A stretch of DNA of 64,000 nt from Bursaphelenchus xylophilus (lineage: Eukaryota > Nematoda > Chromadorea > Rhabditida > Aphelenchoididae), in the NCBI GenBank assembly GCA_904066235.2, contig CAJFCV020000002.1, positions 1,240,001 to 1,304,000 on the forward strand, read 5' to 3'. Shown in pieces: positions 38,348 through 47,500 of this stretch (the first letter of the stretch is position 1; each line of letters begins with the position of its first letter). The position numbers and the translations under genes are program-made. The notes under the pieces are model-generated. The model was not told the DNA's origin and made no database searches. It saw only the letters and a program-made list of their open reading frames with translations.

Positions 38348-39455
38348 AGAGAGTTTTTTACAGATTGAAGCTTCTCATAACAAGGGCCGGACATTTCGAA
38401 AAAACGACCGACTCAGAATCTTTTGATATTTTGCATAGTTGTTGTACCATGATAGCTGAACGTCAGCACGAATTTTTAGTTTCAGAAATTACCGTATACG
38501 GGGGTTACGGTAGGTACAATTTTTACAAAGATTGGGTTCGTGTGTAAAAACCGCAAGGAGTAACAGCACAAAACTCCGCTGTTTTACGTTTTTGACCATG
38601 GGGAACATTTTCATAATTGACAACTTTGCCGTAGGATGTAGTCTTAGACTACTTTGAAAAATACCAAGGTACCATATTGAACGTAACTTTTTTGCAGAGA
38701 ACTTGTCTCAACTTTTGAAACCTAATAAAAACACTCTGACATGTATGTAACAACATATCAAAAATGCGCGAAAATAAAAGGGGGGGTTTTGGAGTTACGG
38801 CAGTTTGAATGTTGCCGGTACGGTATATCAAAAAATCATTTTTTTTAAAATCGGTGTAGAAGACTCGAAAAAATTGCCGGAATACGTTTTCGACCATGGC
38901 GAACATTTTTGTAATTGACACTTTTTTTGTAGGATGTAGTCTTCGCCTACTTCGAAAATGACCCACATACCATGTGTGCTGTAACTCTTCGGCATTCTAT
39001 TTGTCTCAACTTTTGAAACCTCTCAAAAATACCTTGATATGTATGGAACAACATATCAAAAATTTAGAAAAATAAAAGGGGGGGTTTTGGAGTTACGGTA
39101 GTTTGAATGTTGCCGGTACGGTATATCAAAAAATCATTTTTTTTTAAATCGGTGTAAGTAGTATAAAAGGGCCCTATGCCCCCTTTTTGCCCCCCTCCTC
39201 TGGAGGAGGGCAAAGACAGGCTACTCTGACAAAATAACAATTGATACCGTAAGTGTACTGTATTAAAGTATATTGTAAATTCAAAGAACTGTATTTTTGT
39301 ACAAAAGGATCTTATGCACCCTTTTGACCCGTCCTCTTGAGGGGAGGCTAAAAAGAGGGTTACTCTAATAAAATAACAACTGTTATTGTAAAATTACAGT
39401 ACCGTAAGCGTACTGTATTAAGGTATATTCTAATCAAAAGGTTCTATATTACTGT
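38348..39455 (+). repeat. Left terminal inverted repeat
   Basis: About 1.1 kb, in order: a 220-bp edge, two copies of a 298-bp unit (CCATGG landmarks at 38596 and 38894), then a 300-bp inner segment with a GGGCCC box and CCTCCTCTGGAGGAGG. It matches the right repeat in inverted orientation but is much shorter. Short frames inside the 298-bp unit (starting MGHFRSRRRLHPTKK) are by-products of the repeat. Confidence 0.9.
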
Positions 39456-39830
39456 ATCATTGCACATATAAATCAAAAGAAATGGAGCAGTTCTCAATTT
39501 GATATAAGAATATTACGCAAGAACAAAATCGGAGAAAAAATATCTCCCGTGTTCATAAAAATGAAGACGTTGAATAACTTATTAATACATAAAACTAATT
39601 AAATTTAAATTCATTATTACACTCTGCACTTTCAATATTTTACACCAAAAAGTTGTAAATATTCAATCACTCAGACATCTATCGGGGAGAAATTAGAGGA
39701 ACCCCTCGAAAAAATTTACAATCACAAAGGCAAAAGAGATGGCAAAAGAGGTCACAATAAAGTTTAACAAATAGATTAGGCCAGACAAATCACTGAATTA
39801 AATTTCATTCAGTCTCTGGCGGAGGTCACT
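39456..39830 (+). promoter_or_regulatory. Upstream region of the RING-finger gene
   Basis: No gene here. A TTTCATTCAG acceptor-like site (ending about 39811) lies 20 bp before the start codon and could be a trans-splice site. No convincing TATA box is seen close to it. Confidence 0.4.
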
Positions 39831-41187
39831 ATGGAGGGCAACAGAGACTATGCCAAATTTTTGTTCCAAAAGGTGGCGTTGCACATTGCGGCAACGCCAA
39901 ACCGATACGTGTTCAATTTCAGAGCAACACACAGAGAGCTGGTGTGGCTGCTCTATAAGCAACCCCAGTTTGGGGAAATGATCCGTTTCTTCATGTGGGA
40001 AACGTTTCAAGAAAATACGGAACTTGCCATAGATGTATACAATATGGCCGTACAAGCACGATATTTTATAAATGGGCATAGGTATGCGTCAGGAGAGAGA
40101 ATACGAATAAGTAAGTCGACTTATGAAAGATTTTATATTTTTTTCAGGAGGAGACAGAGAAATCGAGGCCTGTGAGATAGATTATGATGACCAAGTCATC
40201 ATAAACATTCAGGCCCCAACAGCCCCACCACTAGACAACGCAGCTGAAATTCTCAGTGTAAACGCACGAATCCTGCGCATCAAGAACTATTTCGCGCAGC
40301 ACTACAGTTCTATAAGTAAGTAAATTTAAATTATTTGACATGGAATTGCAGTAGCAATTTCGAGAGAAACAAGTAAATTTATAATAAAAGCGCCTTTTTC
40401 TGTAACAGATCGCTTGGTTTCACGTGCTCTCTCGAGGGCAATGATTGCTTAACATCTCACAAGGGAAGTACTTGAAGTGTGACGCTCAGATTTTGATGAA
40501 ACTTGGCATAAATTTAGAATAATTTTTCTAAGATATATGCGAGAATCCTAGCTCGCGCTTTACAGAAACAACCGAGATTTTTAGATCAAAAGTCGGCGAA
40601 AATTTAGGACTTTTTGCCGAATTTCGGCACGAAAAGTTTCATGCCTATTTCAACTGTAAAGGATAATGTTTCTACAAAAAATCAAATTTTTCCGCACGAA
40701 ACTGCCAAAGTTATGGCCAAAAAGCGCTTTTCTCTCTGACCGCTCTCCACGTTGAGCGTACTCTCTCGGAGACAAAGATCGTTCAACATCTCGATAACGC
40801 TTGCAAAGGGCGAACTAAAACTTGGAGAAATTGATACCTAGTCTATACCTGACGTGTGTGCAAAATTTAAAGAAAATCTGAGCAATGTACTTTGGGTACC
40901 TTGTGAGCGTCGCACTTCATTTACAGATCTTTAAAAATATTTATCAAAAAATTGATCATCCTTTTTTTTCAGTTCCACAATTGTCTCGCACGAGCATGGC
41001 AGACACCACATGCATTGTATGTTTGGAGGAGGTCGAGGAGAATCAACATGTTATAGCCTGTAGATTCCATATGAATTATTGCCGAGAGTGCAGAAAAGAC
41101 GCCATAAGGTTTGATGTCAACGGAGTTCATCCATATCAGTGTTACATCTGCTCAAGGACTCTTCAACTGTACAGATCTGTACACTAA
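39831..41187 (+). CDS. RING-finger protein of the Maverick, three exons
   Basis: Exons are 39831-40110, 40148-40315 and 40973-41187. Both introns start GTAAGT and end TTTCAG, both junctions are phase 1, and the total is 663 nt (220 aa). Intron 1 is only 37 bp. Intron 2 is 657 bp because a MITE family C copy sits in it. The N-terminal 150 residues are an unrecognised helical domain. The C-terminus is a RING-HC domain with exact spacing: C-x2-C-x12-C-x2-H-x3-C-x2-C-x16-C-x2-C (from CIVCLEE to CYIC). RING domains of this kind recruit E2 enzymes for ubiquitin transfer, so an E3 ligase acting on host proteins is the likely role (inference). AATAAA follows at about 41245. It is probably accessory rather than core, because most Maverick virion genes here are intronless. 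Confidence 0.85.
40464..40920. repeat. MITE family C copy inside a Maverick intron
   Basis: Starts AGGGAAGTACTTGAAGTGTG, with CGCTCAGATTTTGATGAAAC following, and ends with GAGCGTCGCACTTCATTT. It is inverted relative to the copies at 5767 and 24755, shares their core (GCTCGCGCTTT, TTATGGCCAAAAAGCG) and lies wholly within intron 2 of the RING gene. Confidence 0.85.
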
Positions 41188-41302
41188 ACCTGTTTTACAT
41201 GTTATGGATTTTTTTATTTTGTATTACCGTGCTGAAATTCAAAAAATAAACTTTTTTACAAATTGCACTGTTTTTTTTGCGAACAGATGGTCAGGATGGT
41301 GA

Positions 41303-41418
41303 GCATCAAATAGAGGTAACGACCAGACGCCGCATCAAATAGAGGTAACGACCAGACGCCGCATCAAATAGAGGTAACGACCAGACGCCGCATCAAATAG
41401 AGGTAACGACCAGACGCC
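41303..41418 (+). repeat. Tandem repeat, four identical 29-bp units
   Basis: The unit begins GCATCAAATAGAGGTAACGA and ends CCAGACGCC. It is present at 41303, 41332, 41361 and 41390 without spacers. It lies in the 555-bp gap between the RING gene and the coiled-coil gene, which holds no other gene. Confidence 0.95.
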
Positions 41419-41742
41419 TCAAATTGCGCAAGATTGAACAATATGTTCTCTCTCTCTCCGTGAAGATTTTTTCTATTTTTCTCTGCTCAGGCAAGAATTG
41501 CGCATTGTATGTCTAGGGGATTGTAACAGAAAAACATCTAGGCATCAGGCCGCAACATCCGTCCTTATAGCCTTAGAGAAAGAGGGTTAATGTAGGAGGA
41601 GCCAAAAGGTGACAAAAGGTGACAAAATAAGACAAAGCTTAGTCTTTCTTATTTATATGATTTTTTGTTGGGGAAGGAGGGTAGGGGAATGTTTTTAAGG
41701 AGGGGCAAGGAATCTTCCTCCGAATATATTGAAGGATTTTAG

Positions 41743-42446
41743 ATGTATCGCCAAATCCAACAATTACAAAAAAGAGTGACCGCCATCGAGCAGGAACTGA
41801 GGTTGGAGGATCTAGCCAATGAAAACACGAGAATTAGGAGACAGCGTATGTTTTTATTTTTTGTTTGTAATGCCTCAAGGCATTTTTTGTTAGCATCTTC
41901 ATAAAGGGCATGGACATTTGCACAGTGCATAGCGCTTTCAAAAACATTTTTGCACACTGCAATTGCCTCAAGTTTCGCGGCGCAAAGGAAAAAAGCTTGC
42001 GCCGCAGCGATTTTGTTTTGAGAAATCAATGTACAGTCAACCTTTTTCTCGCACAGCGGCTAGCGAAGAAAAGTCCACGCACTTTATGAAAATTCTAATA
42101 CTAACAGAAACATTTTTTGCCCCACCTCTGTATAATATATTTTAGTGAGCGAACTGGAAGATCAAGAGCGGTTAGTCTTTCTGGAAACTTTAAGACAAAG
42201 TGAAGAAATAAGCTCCCTGGAGGATGAATTGGCCAAGGTATACGCGAGGCTGAGAGTTTCAAATGTGAAACTGTTTCAAGCAATGAAGGACCAAGGAAAG
42301 TTTGGTAAGCGTTTGTTATTTTTTGAGTAGGCACCAAATTAAAAAAATGTATTTCTCTTAAAAAATTTATATATATATATATTATTTCAGGAGAACAGAG
42401 AAAACAAGAACAACCCCCCAAGAGAAAAAGAAGACAAAGCATTTAA
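41743..42446 (+). CDS. Small basic coiled-coil protein of the Maverick, three exons
   Basis: Exons are 41743-41845, 42146-42304 and 42391-42446. The donors are GTATGT and GTAAGC, the acceptors are TATTTTAG and ATTTCAG, and both junctions are phase 1. The product is 105 aa. Residues 1-88 are almost entirely helical with heptad spacing of Leu/Ile/Val (IQQLQKRVTAIEQELRLEDL and LSELEDQERLVFLETL), a likely dimeric coiled coil. The tail is basic and Pro/Lys-rich (PPKRKRRQ), resembling a nuclear localisation signal. The start codon directly follows GGATTTTAG, a possible trans-splice acceptor. AATAAA lies at about 42531. I do not recognise the family. A DNA-binding or nuclear accessory role would fit the tail, but this is a guess. 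Confidence 0.7.
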
Positions 42447-42583
42447 AAAAATATATATACAGAGGGGTACCAACTTTTATGACGTATATAGTACATCCCC
42501 TGTATATACATTTATTATCGTTCTTGTTTCAATAAAAAGTGTTCAAAAAATGCATGTTATTTTTATAGCTACACAGCTCTATT

Positions 42584-42905
42584 CGCTGTGTAGTACAGGT
42601 GTTGGCCTCAAATTGAAAAAAAATATTGTCTATCGGATTCAGATCCTGTGAAAATGAATCGGGTAAAATTTTGTCCCTTGATCCGCGAAAAACCATGGAA
42701 TTCTTGCCGATGGCACAAATTCCGTCTTAGACGATGGAGGTCCAAATTTTGACGGGTTTCGACGTGCCGAGGGATCGCTGTGTAGTACCGGAGTTGGCCT
42801 CAAATTTAAAAAAATATTGTCTATCGGATTCAGATCCTATGAAAATTTTGTCCCCCCTTGATCCGTGAAAACCATAGAGTTCTTGACGATGGCACAAATT
42901 CCGCA
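42584..42905 (+). repeat. Direct duplication, 192-bp period
   Basis: The segment beginning CGCTGTGTAGTAC and containing ATATTGTCTATCGGATTCAG occurs at 42584 and again at 42776, the second copy being shortened. It fills most of the gap 42447-43063, which has no gene of its own. Confidence 0.85.
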
Positions 42906-43063
42906 GTGGTGGCCCCAAATTTTAATATGTATATATTATGATAAAACAGTTCAAGACCTTTAAAACGTGTATAAAGTTTATTTTTTAATTTCAGCACGGT
43001 GGTAAATAAAAAGGTTTTTCTAAGAGCACAACATGAAAGAAATCAAATCAAAATGTTTTACAT

Positions 43064-43456
43064 TTAGTCAAGAAGATTACTTTGGGAGCCAAAGCCATTT
43101 AGGGTAGAAGAAGAGGTAAGGGGTTTCTGTTCAAAATCCTCATTGTTGTTCTGCCCAAATCGCGAACGTCGTCGGGCAGCAGTAGGAGTAGATGGGGGTG
43201 GTGGTGGTACCAGTTGAACGGTAGAGGTCTCTTTAAGAAGAATATGGAACATTCCATCTCTTTTGCCTCGAGGCATGTAACTCGAAATTTGAATAAAACT
43301 ACCAGGAGCAATATTTTCGATCAAGCGAGTGTCGATTCCAAAAGCTTTGATCAAATAGGTTTGGTCTTCTGCGGTCCCAATCAAGCAGGCGTAGGGTTTC
43401 TTTCCAGCGGTAGTGTAGCTACGAGAGTAAAAAATATTGAGGGTCAAGGGGTACAT
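43064..43456 (-). CDS. Small Maverick protein, possible OB-fold single-strand DNA-binding protein
   Basis: 130 aa, single exon. Residues 15-75 alternate hydrophobic strands typical of a small beta barrel (AGKKPYACLIGTAEDQTYLI, then a SFIQISSYMPRGK loop). Next come a proline run, a basic stretch (AARRRSRFGQ) and a flexible Ser/Gly tail ending in an acidic residue. A small barrel plus disordered tail is the layout of single-strand DNA-binding proteins, and a protein-primed replicon needs one, but sequence similarity is not obvious to me. A weak TATA-like AGTATTTAAG lies about 45 bp upstream and AATAAA lies downstream (about 42977). Confidence 0.6.
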   Translation of the reverse strand: MYPLTLNIFYSRSYTTAGKKPYACLIGTAEDQTYLIKAFGIDTRLIENIAPGSFIQISSYMPRGKRDGMFHILLKETSTVQLVPPPPPSTPTAARRRSRFGQNNNEDFEQKPLTSSSTLNGFGSQSNLLD

Positions 43457-43664
43457 GTTGCAACAACGAAGAATAATCTTATGAAGAAAGACCGTGGCTT
43501 AAATACTAGACCTTAGGGCGTGGTTTCCGAAAAATTTAACAAATTTTTTGCAAAAATTTAACAAATTTTGCAAAAAATTTTAAGCTCCGCCTCCAAGGAT
43601 GATAAGAGACACCTGATATTCTCAGACAGGACTGCTGACAAATGAAATTAATTTTAACAGTTGC

Positions 43665-44080
43665 TTTCCTTCGGCAGGGGACGACTGTCTCAATTAATCA
43701 TAGCAGTTGCTTTCTGTTGGAAAGCAACTGCTAAGATTAATCTTAGCAGTTGCTTTGTCCTGAAAGAGGGCAACTGTTACAATTAATCATAGCAGCTGCT
43801 TTCTGTTGGAAGTCAGTAACAGCTACGATTAATCTTAGCAGTTGCTTTCTCTTGGAAGAGGACAACCTTTACAATTAATCTTAGCAGTTGCTTTCTGTTG
43901 GAAAGCAACTGCTAAGATTAATCTTAGCAGTTGCTTTGTCCTGAAAGAGGGCAACTGTTACAATTAATCATAGCAGCTGCTTTCTCTTGGAAGTCAGTAA
44001 CAGCTACGATTAATCTTAGCAGTTGCTTTCTTCAGGAAGCGAACAACTGTTACAATCTTTTTTTAACAACTGCTTTCTCA
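43665..44080. repeat. Ten-fold 45-bp repeat with hairpin arms
   Basis: TTAGCAGTTGCTTTC or close variants recur about every 45 bp (about 43673, 43704, 43748, 43795, 43840, 43885, 43930, 43975, 44020, 44070). Four such units make a 181-bp higher-order repeat (43691 and 43872). Inverted partners GAAAGCAACTGCTAAGATTA give perfect local hairpins. The block lies between the 130-aa gene and the 3' end of the integrase gene and has no open frame of interest. Confidence 0.9.
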
Positions 44081-44187
44081 TTTGGCAAACGTAATTTAAT
44101 AGAGGATTCAATCAAAAGACAGGCATCCTATAAATCATGAGATAAAAATTAAAAAACAATATGAAGCACAAAAAGTAAAATATTCAC

Positions 44188-45114
44188 CTAATTTTGGTTG
44201 ACAAATGAGAGCTCAGGCTCATAAAATTTACCGACAATTTTCTCACCATCTTGAGCCCTTAGAGTGTACGTGATAGGATTATTGTATAGCACTTTGTCAA
44301 TTATGAATATTTCGGTTGTATAGCCTTGTTTGTAGCCCTTGTCGAAAGATGATTTTGGCAGAGATATTCGAACAGTATCTCCAGGGTTGTACAGAGGTTT
44401 TCTTACAGCCTTTTCTGGAGAATAAAGTTTTTTCCAGAGTTTGTACCAATTATCGCGTGTAACATCAACAGGTCGTAGTTTTGTAGTTCTACAGACACTG
44501 TGATTTATTCCATTTATTATTTGTGGAAGAATTTTCACCCAATTTTTTGTGTTGTTGTGAGTAAAATACTTGAATAATCTCGACTTTATTGTTCGAATGG
44601 CGCGTTCTGCAAGAGAAGCTTTTATCTCAGAATTTTCGCTATGTGCCTTCGTGATCCCTCTCTTTTCTAAGAAGTTTATGACTTGTTTTGCCTCAAACTC
44701 CTTGCCTTTGTCGGTCAACAACATTTCAGGCATTTGAGGCATTTCCTCAAAGATTTTTGTAAAACCTCGAATTACTTCGACAGCAGTTTTGTTTTTCAAG
44801 GGAACCGCAAAAAAATATCGTGACATTACATCAACAGCAACCAAGCAATACTTATTGCCGCGATTCCATCGAGACAGTGTTTGAAAATCTGCCAAATCAG
44901 CACTCAAGTCTGTCATATATCCCGTAGGAATTGTCCTGAGGCGTTTAAATTTATATCTTCGTGGCTTATGGAGATTGTACGCGCTTTCTTTGGCCAATTC
45001 TCGTTGAATATCACGATTTGAGTGTTTCGAATTAAGACTTCGCCTTACATTGTTGACTCCCGAGAATGAGGCAAAATTATCTGCATTAAAATAATTTGTA
45101 AGTACTTCAGACAT
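44188..45114 (-). CDS. INT: Maverick integrase (retroviral-type, DDE)
   Basis: 308 aa from the ATG at 45114. A longer in-frame start at 45183 is less likely because the TATA box lies between them. The product cuts and joins element ends to host DNA. Order: an N-terminal segment ending LHKPRRYKF typical of Polinton integrases, an RNase H-like catalytic core and an SH3-like C-terminal domain (GDTVRISLPKSSFDKGY ... EPELSF). The catalytic triad is visible: D73 (SADLADFQ), D135 (LLTDKGKEF) and E170 (SLAERAIRTIK), with the D-E spacing close to 35. TATAAAAATAG at 45141-45151 provides the promoter. The frame is intact, consistent with the clean 6-bp duplication of this copy. Confidence 0.95.
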   Translation of the reverse strand: MSEVLTNYFNADNFASFSGVNNVRRSLNSKHSNRDIQRELAKESAYNLHKPRRYKFKRLRTIPTGYMTDLSADLADFQTLSRWNRGNKYCLVAVDVMSRYFFAVPLKNKTAVEVIRGFTKIFEEMPQMPEMLLTDKGKEFEAKQVINFLEKRGITKAHSENSEIKASLAERAIRTIKSRLFKYFTHNNTKNWVKILPQIINGINHSVCRTTKLRPVDVTRDNWYKLWKKLYSPEKAVRKPLYNPGDTVRISLPKSSFDKGYKQGYTTEIFIIDKVLYNNPITYTLRAQDGEKIVGKFYEPELSFVNQN

Positions 45115-45140
45115 GATTAAGGCAATTTGGTCAAAGAATT

Positions 45141-45151
45141 CTATTTTTATA
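45141..45151 (-). promoter_or_regulatory. TATA box of the integrase gene
   Basis: Minus-strand TATAAAAATAG ends 27 bp before the ATG at 45114. Its position within the longer open frame argues that 45114 is the true start. Confidence 0.6.
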
Positions 45152-45183
45152 CTGTAAATTTTGGCTTGAACTTTTTCTGACAA

Positions 45184-45451
45184 TTGCCTTATAACAATTG
45201 CTCGTTATACGGTAATTGCCGCATAACAACTGTTCGTTACGGCAAAAGACAATGCATGCAGGGTAGGCAAGTCTCAAGAAATTTTCTAGAATTTTCCAAA
45301 AAAATGGGAGGAGTTTAAAATTATCCAAGTGTATATATTGAGGCCACAAAGGGATCTTCTACCCAAGAAGTCTGTTAAAAGAATATGGTGAGTTTATTAT
45401 AAAATTGTCTTATATTTGTGAGGGTAAATTTTTGTACAACAACAACAAAAC
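45184..45451. other. Short intergenic region with a rightward TATA and ATG|GTGAGT
   Basis: Contains inverted repeats of the type TAACAATTGCTCGTTATACG and CATAACAACTGTTCGTTACG (45190-45245). A rightward TATATA at 45332-45338 is followed 47 bp later by an ATG (45385-45387) that directly abuts a splice donor GTGAGT. It may be the first exon of the polymerase transcript. Confidence 0.4.
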
Positions 45452-47449
45452 TTAGAAAATTACACATTTTTTAAAATGTAGGGTAATCCATACGTCTCCG
45501 TGAGCAAAAGGGACTTCACGTCCTTCCATAGTTAATATTTTTACGTGCATCATACTAGTTTCTTTCACTTCAACAGGTACATAGATAGGACTTTCATATA
45601 TTTGCTCTATAATGTCCCCGGGCTGTCCTTGTACCGTGACGACTCTGAGAAGGGGAACATTGGAATTTCCAACAATAACATTGGATGTAAGGCCTGGGAT
45701 GTAGACCATCAATTGTTTTATGCCACCACTGAGGTCCGCAGGGTACTTGGCGATTGTATTATTTTTCAATTTTTCGGATAGAGGAAAACCTAAGGTATAG
45801 CAGAGTTGTGATGTCATAGTGATGTACTGTACCTTGGGGTGCAAAATTTCCAATTTTATGCGTTGGGAGGCGTCGTTGTAAGAAAATTTGATAGGTTGGG
45901 GCGTAAAATTTTGCAAAATCTCGTCCATAGCTTGAGGCCCCTGCTGAAAAATCTGGTTGTAAATTCTTTCTCCTTGATTGTAAGCTTTTGTAGGCTTTTC
46001 TTCCTTCTTTTTCAAAAAATGTTTACGGTCGCGATCCAAAAATTCTTCCATTAGATTTTGTCTTGCGATTGTCACATTTTTTGTAATTTCTGCAATTTTT
46101 TCCTTTAGATTTTCATCTTCCTCCTTTTGCTTTGCCTCTATCTGTTGTTGTTTCTCTTTGTCACGCCTTTCCCACTCAGCTCTTTCAGCCTTGTCAAAAT
46201 TTGAAACCTCCAATCGTAATTGTTTTTTCATATTATCCAATGACACTCGCAATTCTTCTAAAGTACCGTACAGTTCATGATTAATTGAACCCCTTTGACT
46301 TTCAAAAGAACTCTTTCTGAACTCCAAATTTTGACTCGCGTTATGCGTAAGAGTGTTCTGTTCATCTTCAATTTGATTGTTGATTCTAGTAACTTCGTGT
46401 CCTTCTAGAGTTGGTCTCTGTTCCCTGAGAGAATTCAAATGCTTTAGGGCATGGTCGTGATTTTGAGTGGCGGTTTCAAATTCTATGCGAGCCTGGATGG
46501 AAGCATCTTGCAACTTTTTCAATTCTTGGTTGTAATTTGTATCATTCTTAGTATGGGTATCGTTTTTTTTGGTATCTACTGCTTTTTTTGCTTCATTAAA
46601 AACCTTTTCTTTTTCATTCTTTGTATTTTCGAGGGCCTTGACAGTAGCTTCTTCCTTGGCTAACTTGCCGTCAAAATCTTTAGGAACGGCTTCTTTTAGT
46701 GTTCTAGCCTTTTCTTGGAGCTTCGATAGTGCTTCGTTGAATTCCTTTTCGTGATCTTGCTTAAATTTGTTAAAATTGTTGATATTTTGTTGGTGTTTAG
46801 AGTCGGCTTCCTTTTGCAAGTCGGAAATTTGCTTGTTGATGTTTTCTTCAAAATTTTTCTCCTCTTTTGTTTTTTCTTCAGAAAAAGTTCGAATTTTTAA
46901 AGAAGAATCAGTCTTAAACTCGTTAAATTCACGTTGAAGACCATTCGAAAATGCTTGGACTGCTGCGTCTCTTGCTTGAATTACGGCTTCCTTGTCCTTG
47001 AGCAATCTTTGATCTAGAGCTGAGACATTCTTTTCATACAACTTGAGAAGCTCTTCATCTCTAATTTTGGGTTTTTTAGCTTCAGGAGCATCATCATCAC
47101 TTTCCGGAGCCTCTCGTTTGGGACGATTATCAGTAACTTTTTTGAATGATTCTGTTTCTTGCTTAATTACATCGTTAATTAATTCAGCCAACGCACTAAT
47201 ATTTCTATGCGAACCCGGAGGTAGAAAGACTGTGTATTTGAAATTTTCGCCGTGAATTGTTATGTATTCCTCTGTCGTAGTACCCAAGGAAGCCCATGAA
47301 TGAGGATAGACGATAGATTGAAGACCGCATACGTAGTTTGAATCAAATTTTAAAGTCTTTGGAAGTAGTACAGTGTAATCACAAGATCTATTTTCATAAA
47401 AACTATTAGGAGTAGAACTGGGGAGTACCACATAATATGAAGTGTCCAT
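45452..47449 (-). CDS. Maverick minor capsid (penton-like) protein with large coiled-coil insert
   Basis: 665 aa from the ATG at 47449. The upstream in-frame ATG at 47494 lies in the TATA box, so it is not used. The N-terminal ~105 residues (YYVVLPSSTPNSFYENRSCD, GLQSIVYPHSW) and the C-terminal ~140 residues (QLCYTLGFPLS, YPADLSGGIKQLMVYIPG, LLRVV, PFAHGDVWITLHFKK) match the two ends of the minor capsid/penton protein of Mavericks (PX in some nomenclatures). Between them, about residues 110-510 form a very long, highly charged coiled coil rich in Glu, Lys and Gln. In the icosahedral capsid the penton protein closes the vertices, so the insert could project from the vertex as a fibre (inference). 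It is divergently arranged with the polymerase gene, the two starts being 51 bp apart. Family assignment is from conserved end motifs. Confidence 0.82.
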   Translation of the reverse strand: MDTSYYVVLPSSTPNSFYENRSCDYTVLLPKTLKFDSNYVCGLQSIVYPHSWASLGTTTEEYITIHGENFKYTVFLPPGSHRNISALAELINDVIKQETESFKKVTDNRPKREAPESDDDAPEAKKPKIRDEELLKLYEKNVSALDQRLLKDKEAVIQARDAAVQAFSNGLQREFNEFKTDSSLKIRTFSEEKTKEEKNFEENINKQISDLQKEADSKHQQNINNFNKFKQDHEKEFNEALSKLQEKARTLKEAVPKDFDGKLAKEEATVKALENTKNEKEKVFNEAKKAVDTKKNDTHTKNDTNYNQELKKLQDASIQARIEFETATQNHDHALKHLNSLREQRPTLEGHEVTRINNQIEDEQNTLTHNASQNLEFRKSSFESQRGSINHELYGTLEELRVSLDNMKKQLRLEVSNFDKAERAEWERRDKEKQQQIEAKQKEEDENLKEKIAEITKNVTIARQNLMEEFLDRDRKHFLKKKEEKPTKAYNQGERIYNQIFQQGPQAMDEILQNFTPQPIKFSYNDASQRIKLEILHPKVQYITMTSQLCYTLGFPLSEKLKNNTIAKYPADLSGGIKQLMVYIPGLTSNVIVGNSNVPLLRVVTVQGQPGDIIEQIYESPIYVPVEVKETSMMHVKILTMEGREVPFAHGDVWITLHFKKCVIF

Positions 47450-47482
47450 TTTTGTAAAATGATAAATTTCAATTTTAGTTCT

Positions 47483-47492
47483 CTTTATATAC
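47483..47492 (-). promoter_or_regulatory. TATA box of the minor capsid gene
   Basis: Minus-strand TGTATATAAAGAG, about 35-40 bp before the ATG at 47449. On the plus strand the same bases run into TACATTTTCAG, the acceptor before the polymerase start. Confidence 0.65.
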
Positions 47493-47500
47493 ATTTTCAG

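Noticed and set aside
41303..41418. CRISPR-like array
   Set aside because: The units abut without spacers, there are only four and the setting is a eukaryotic transposon.
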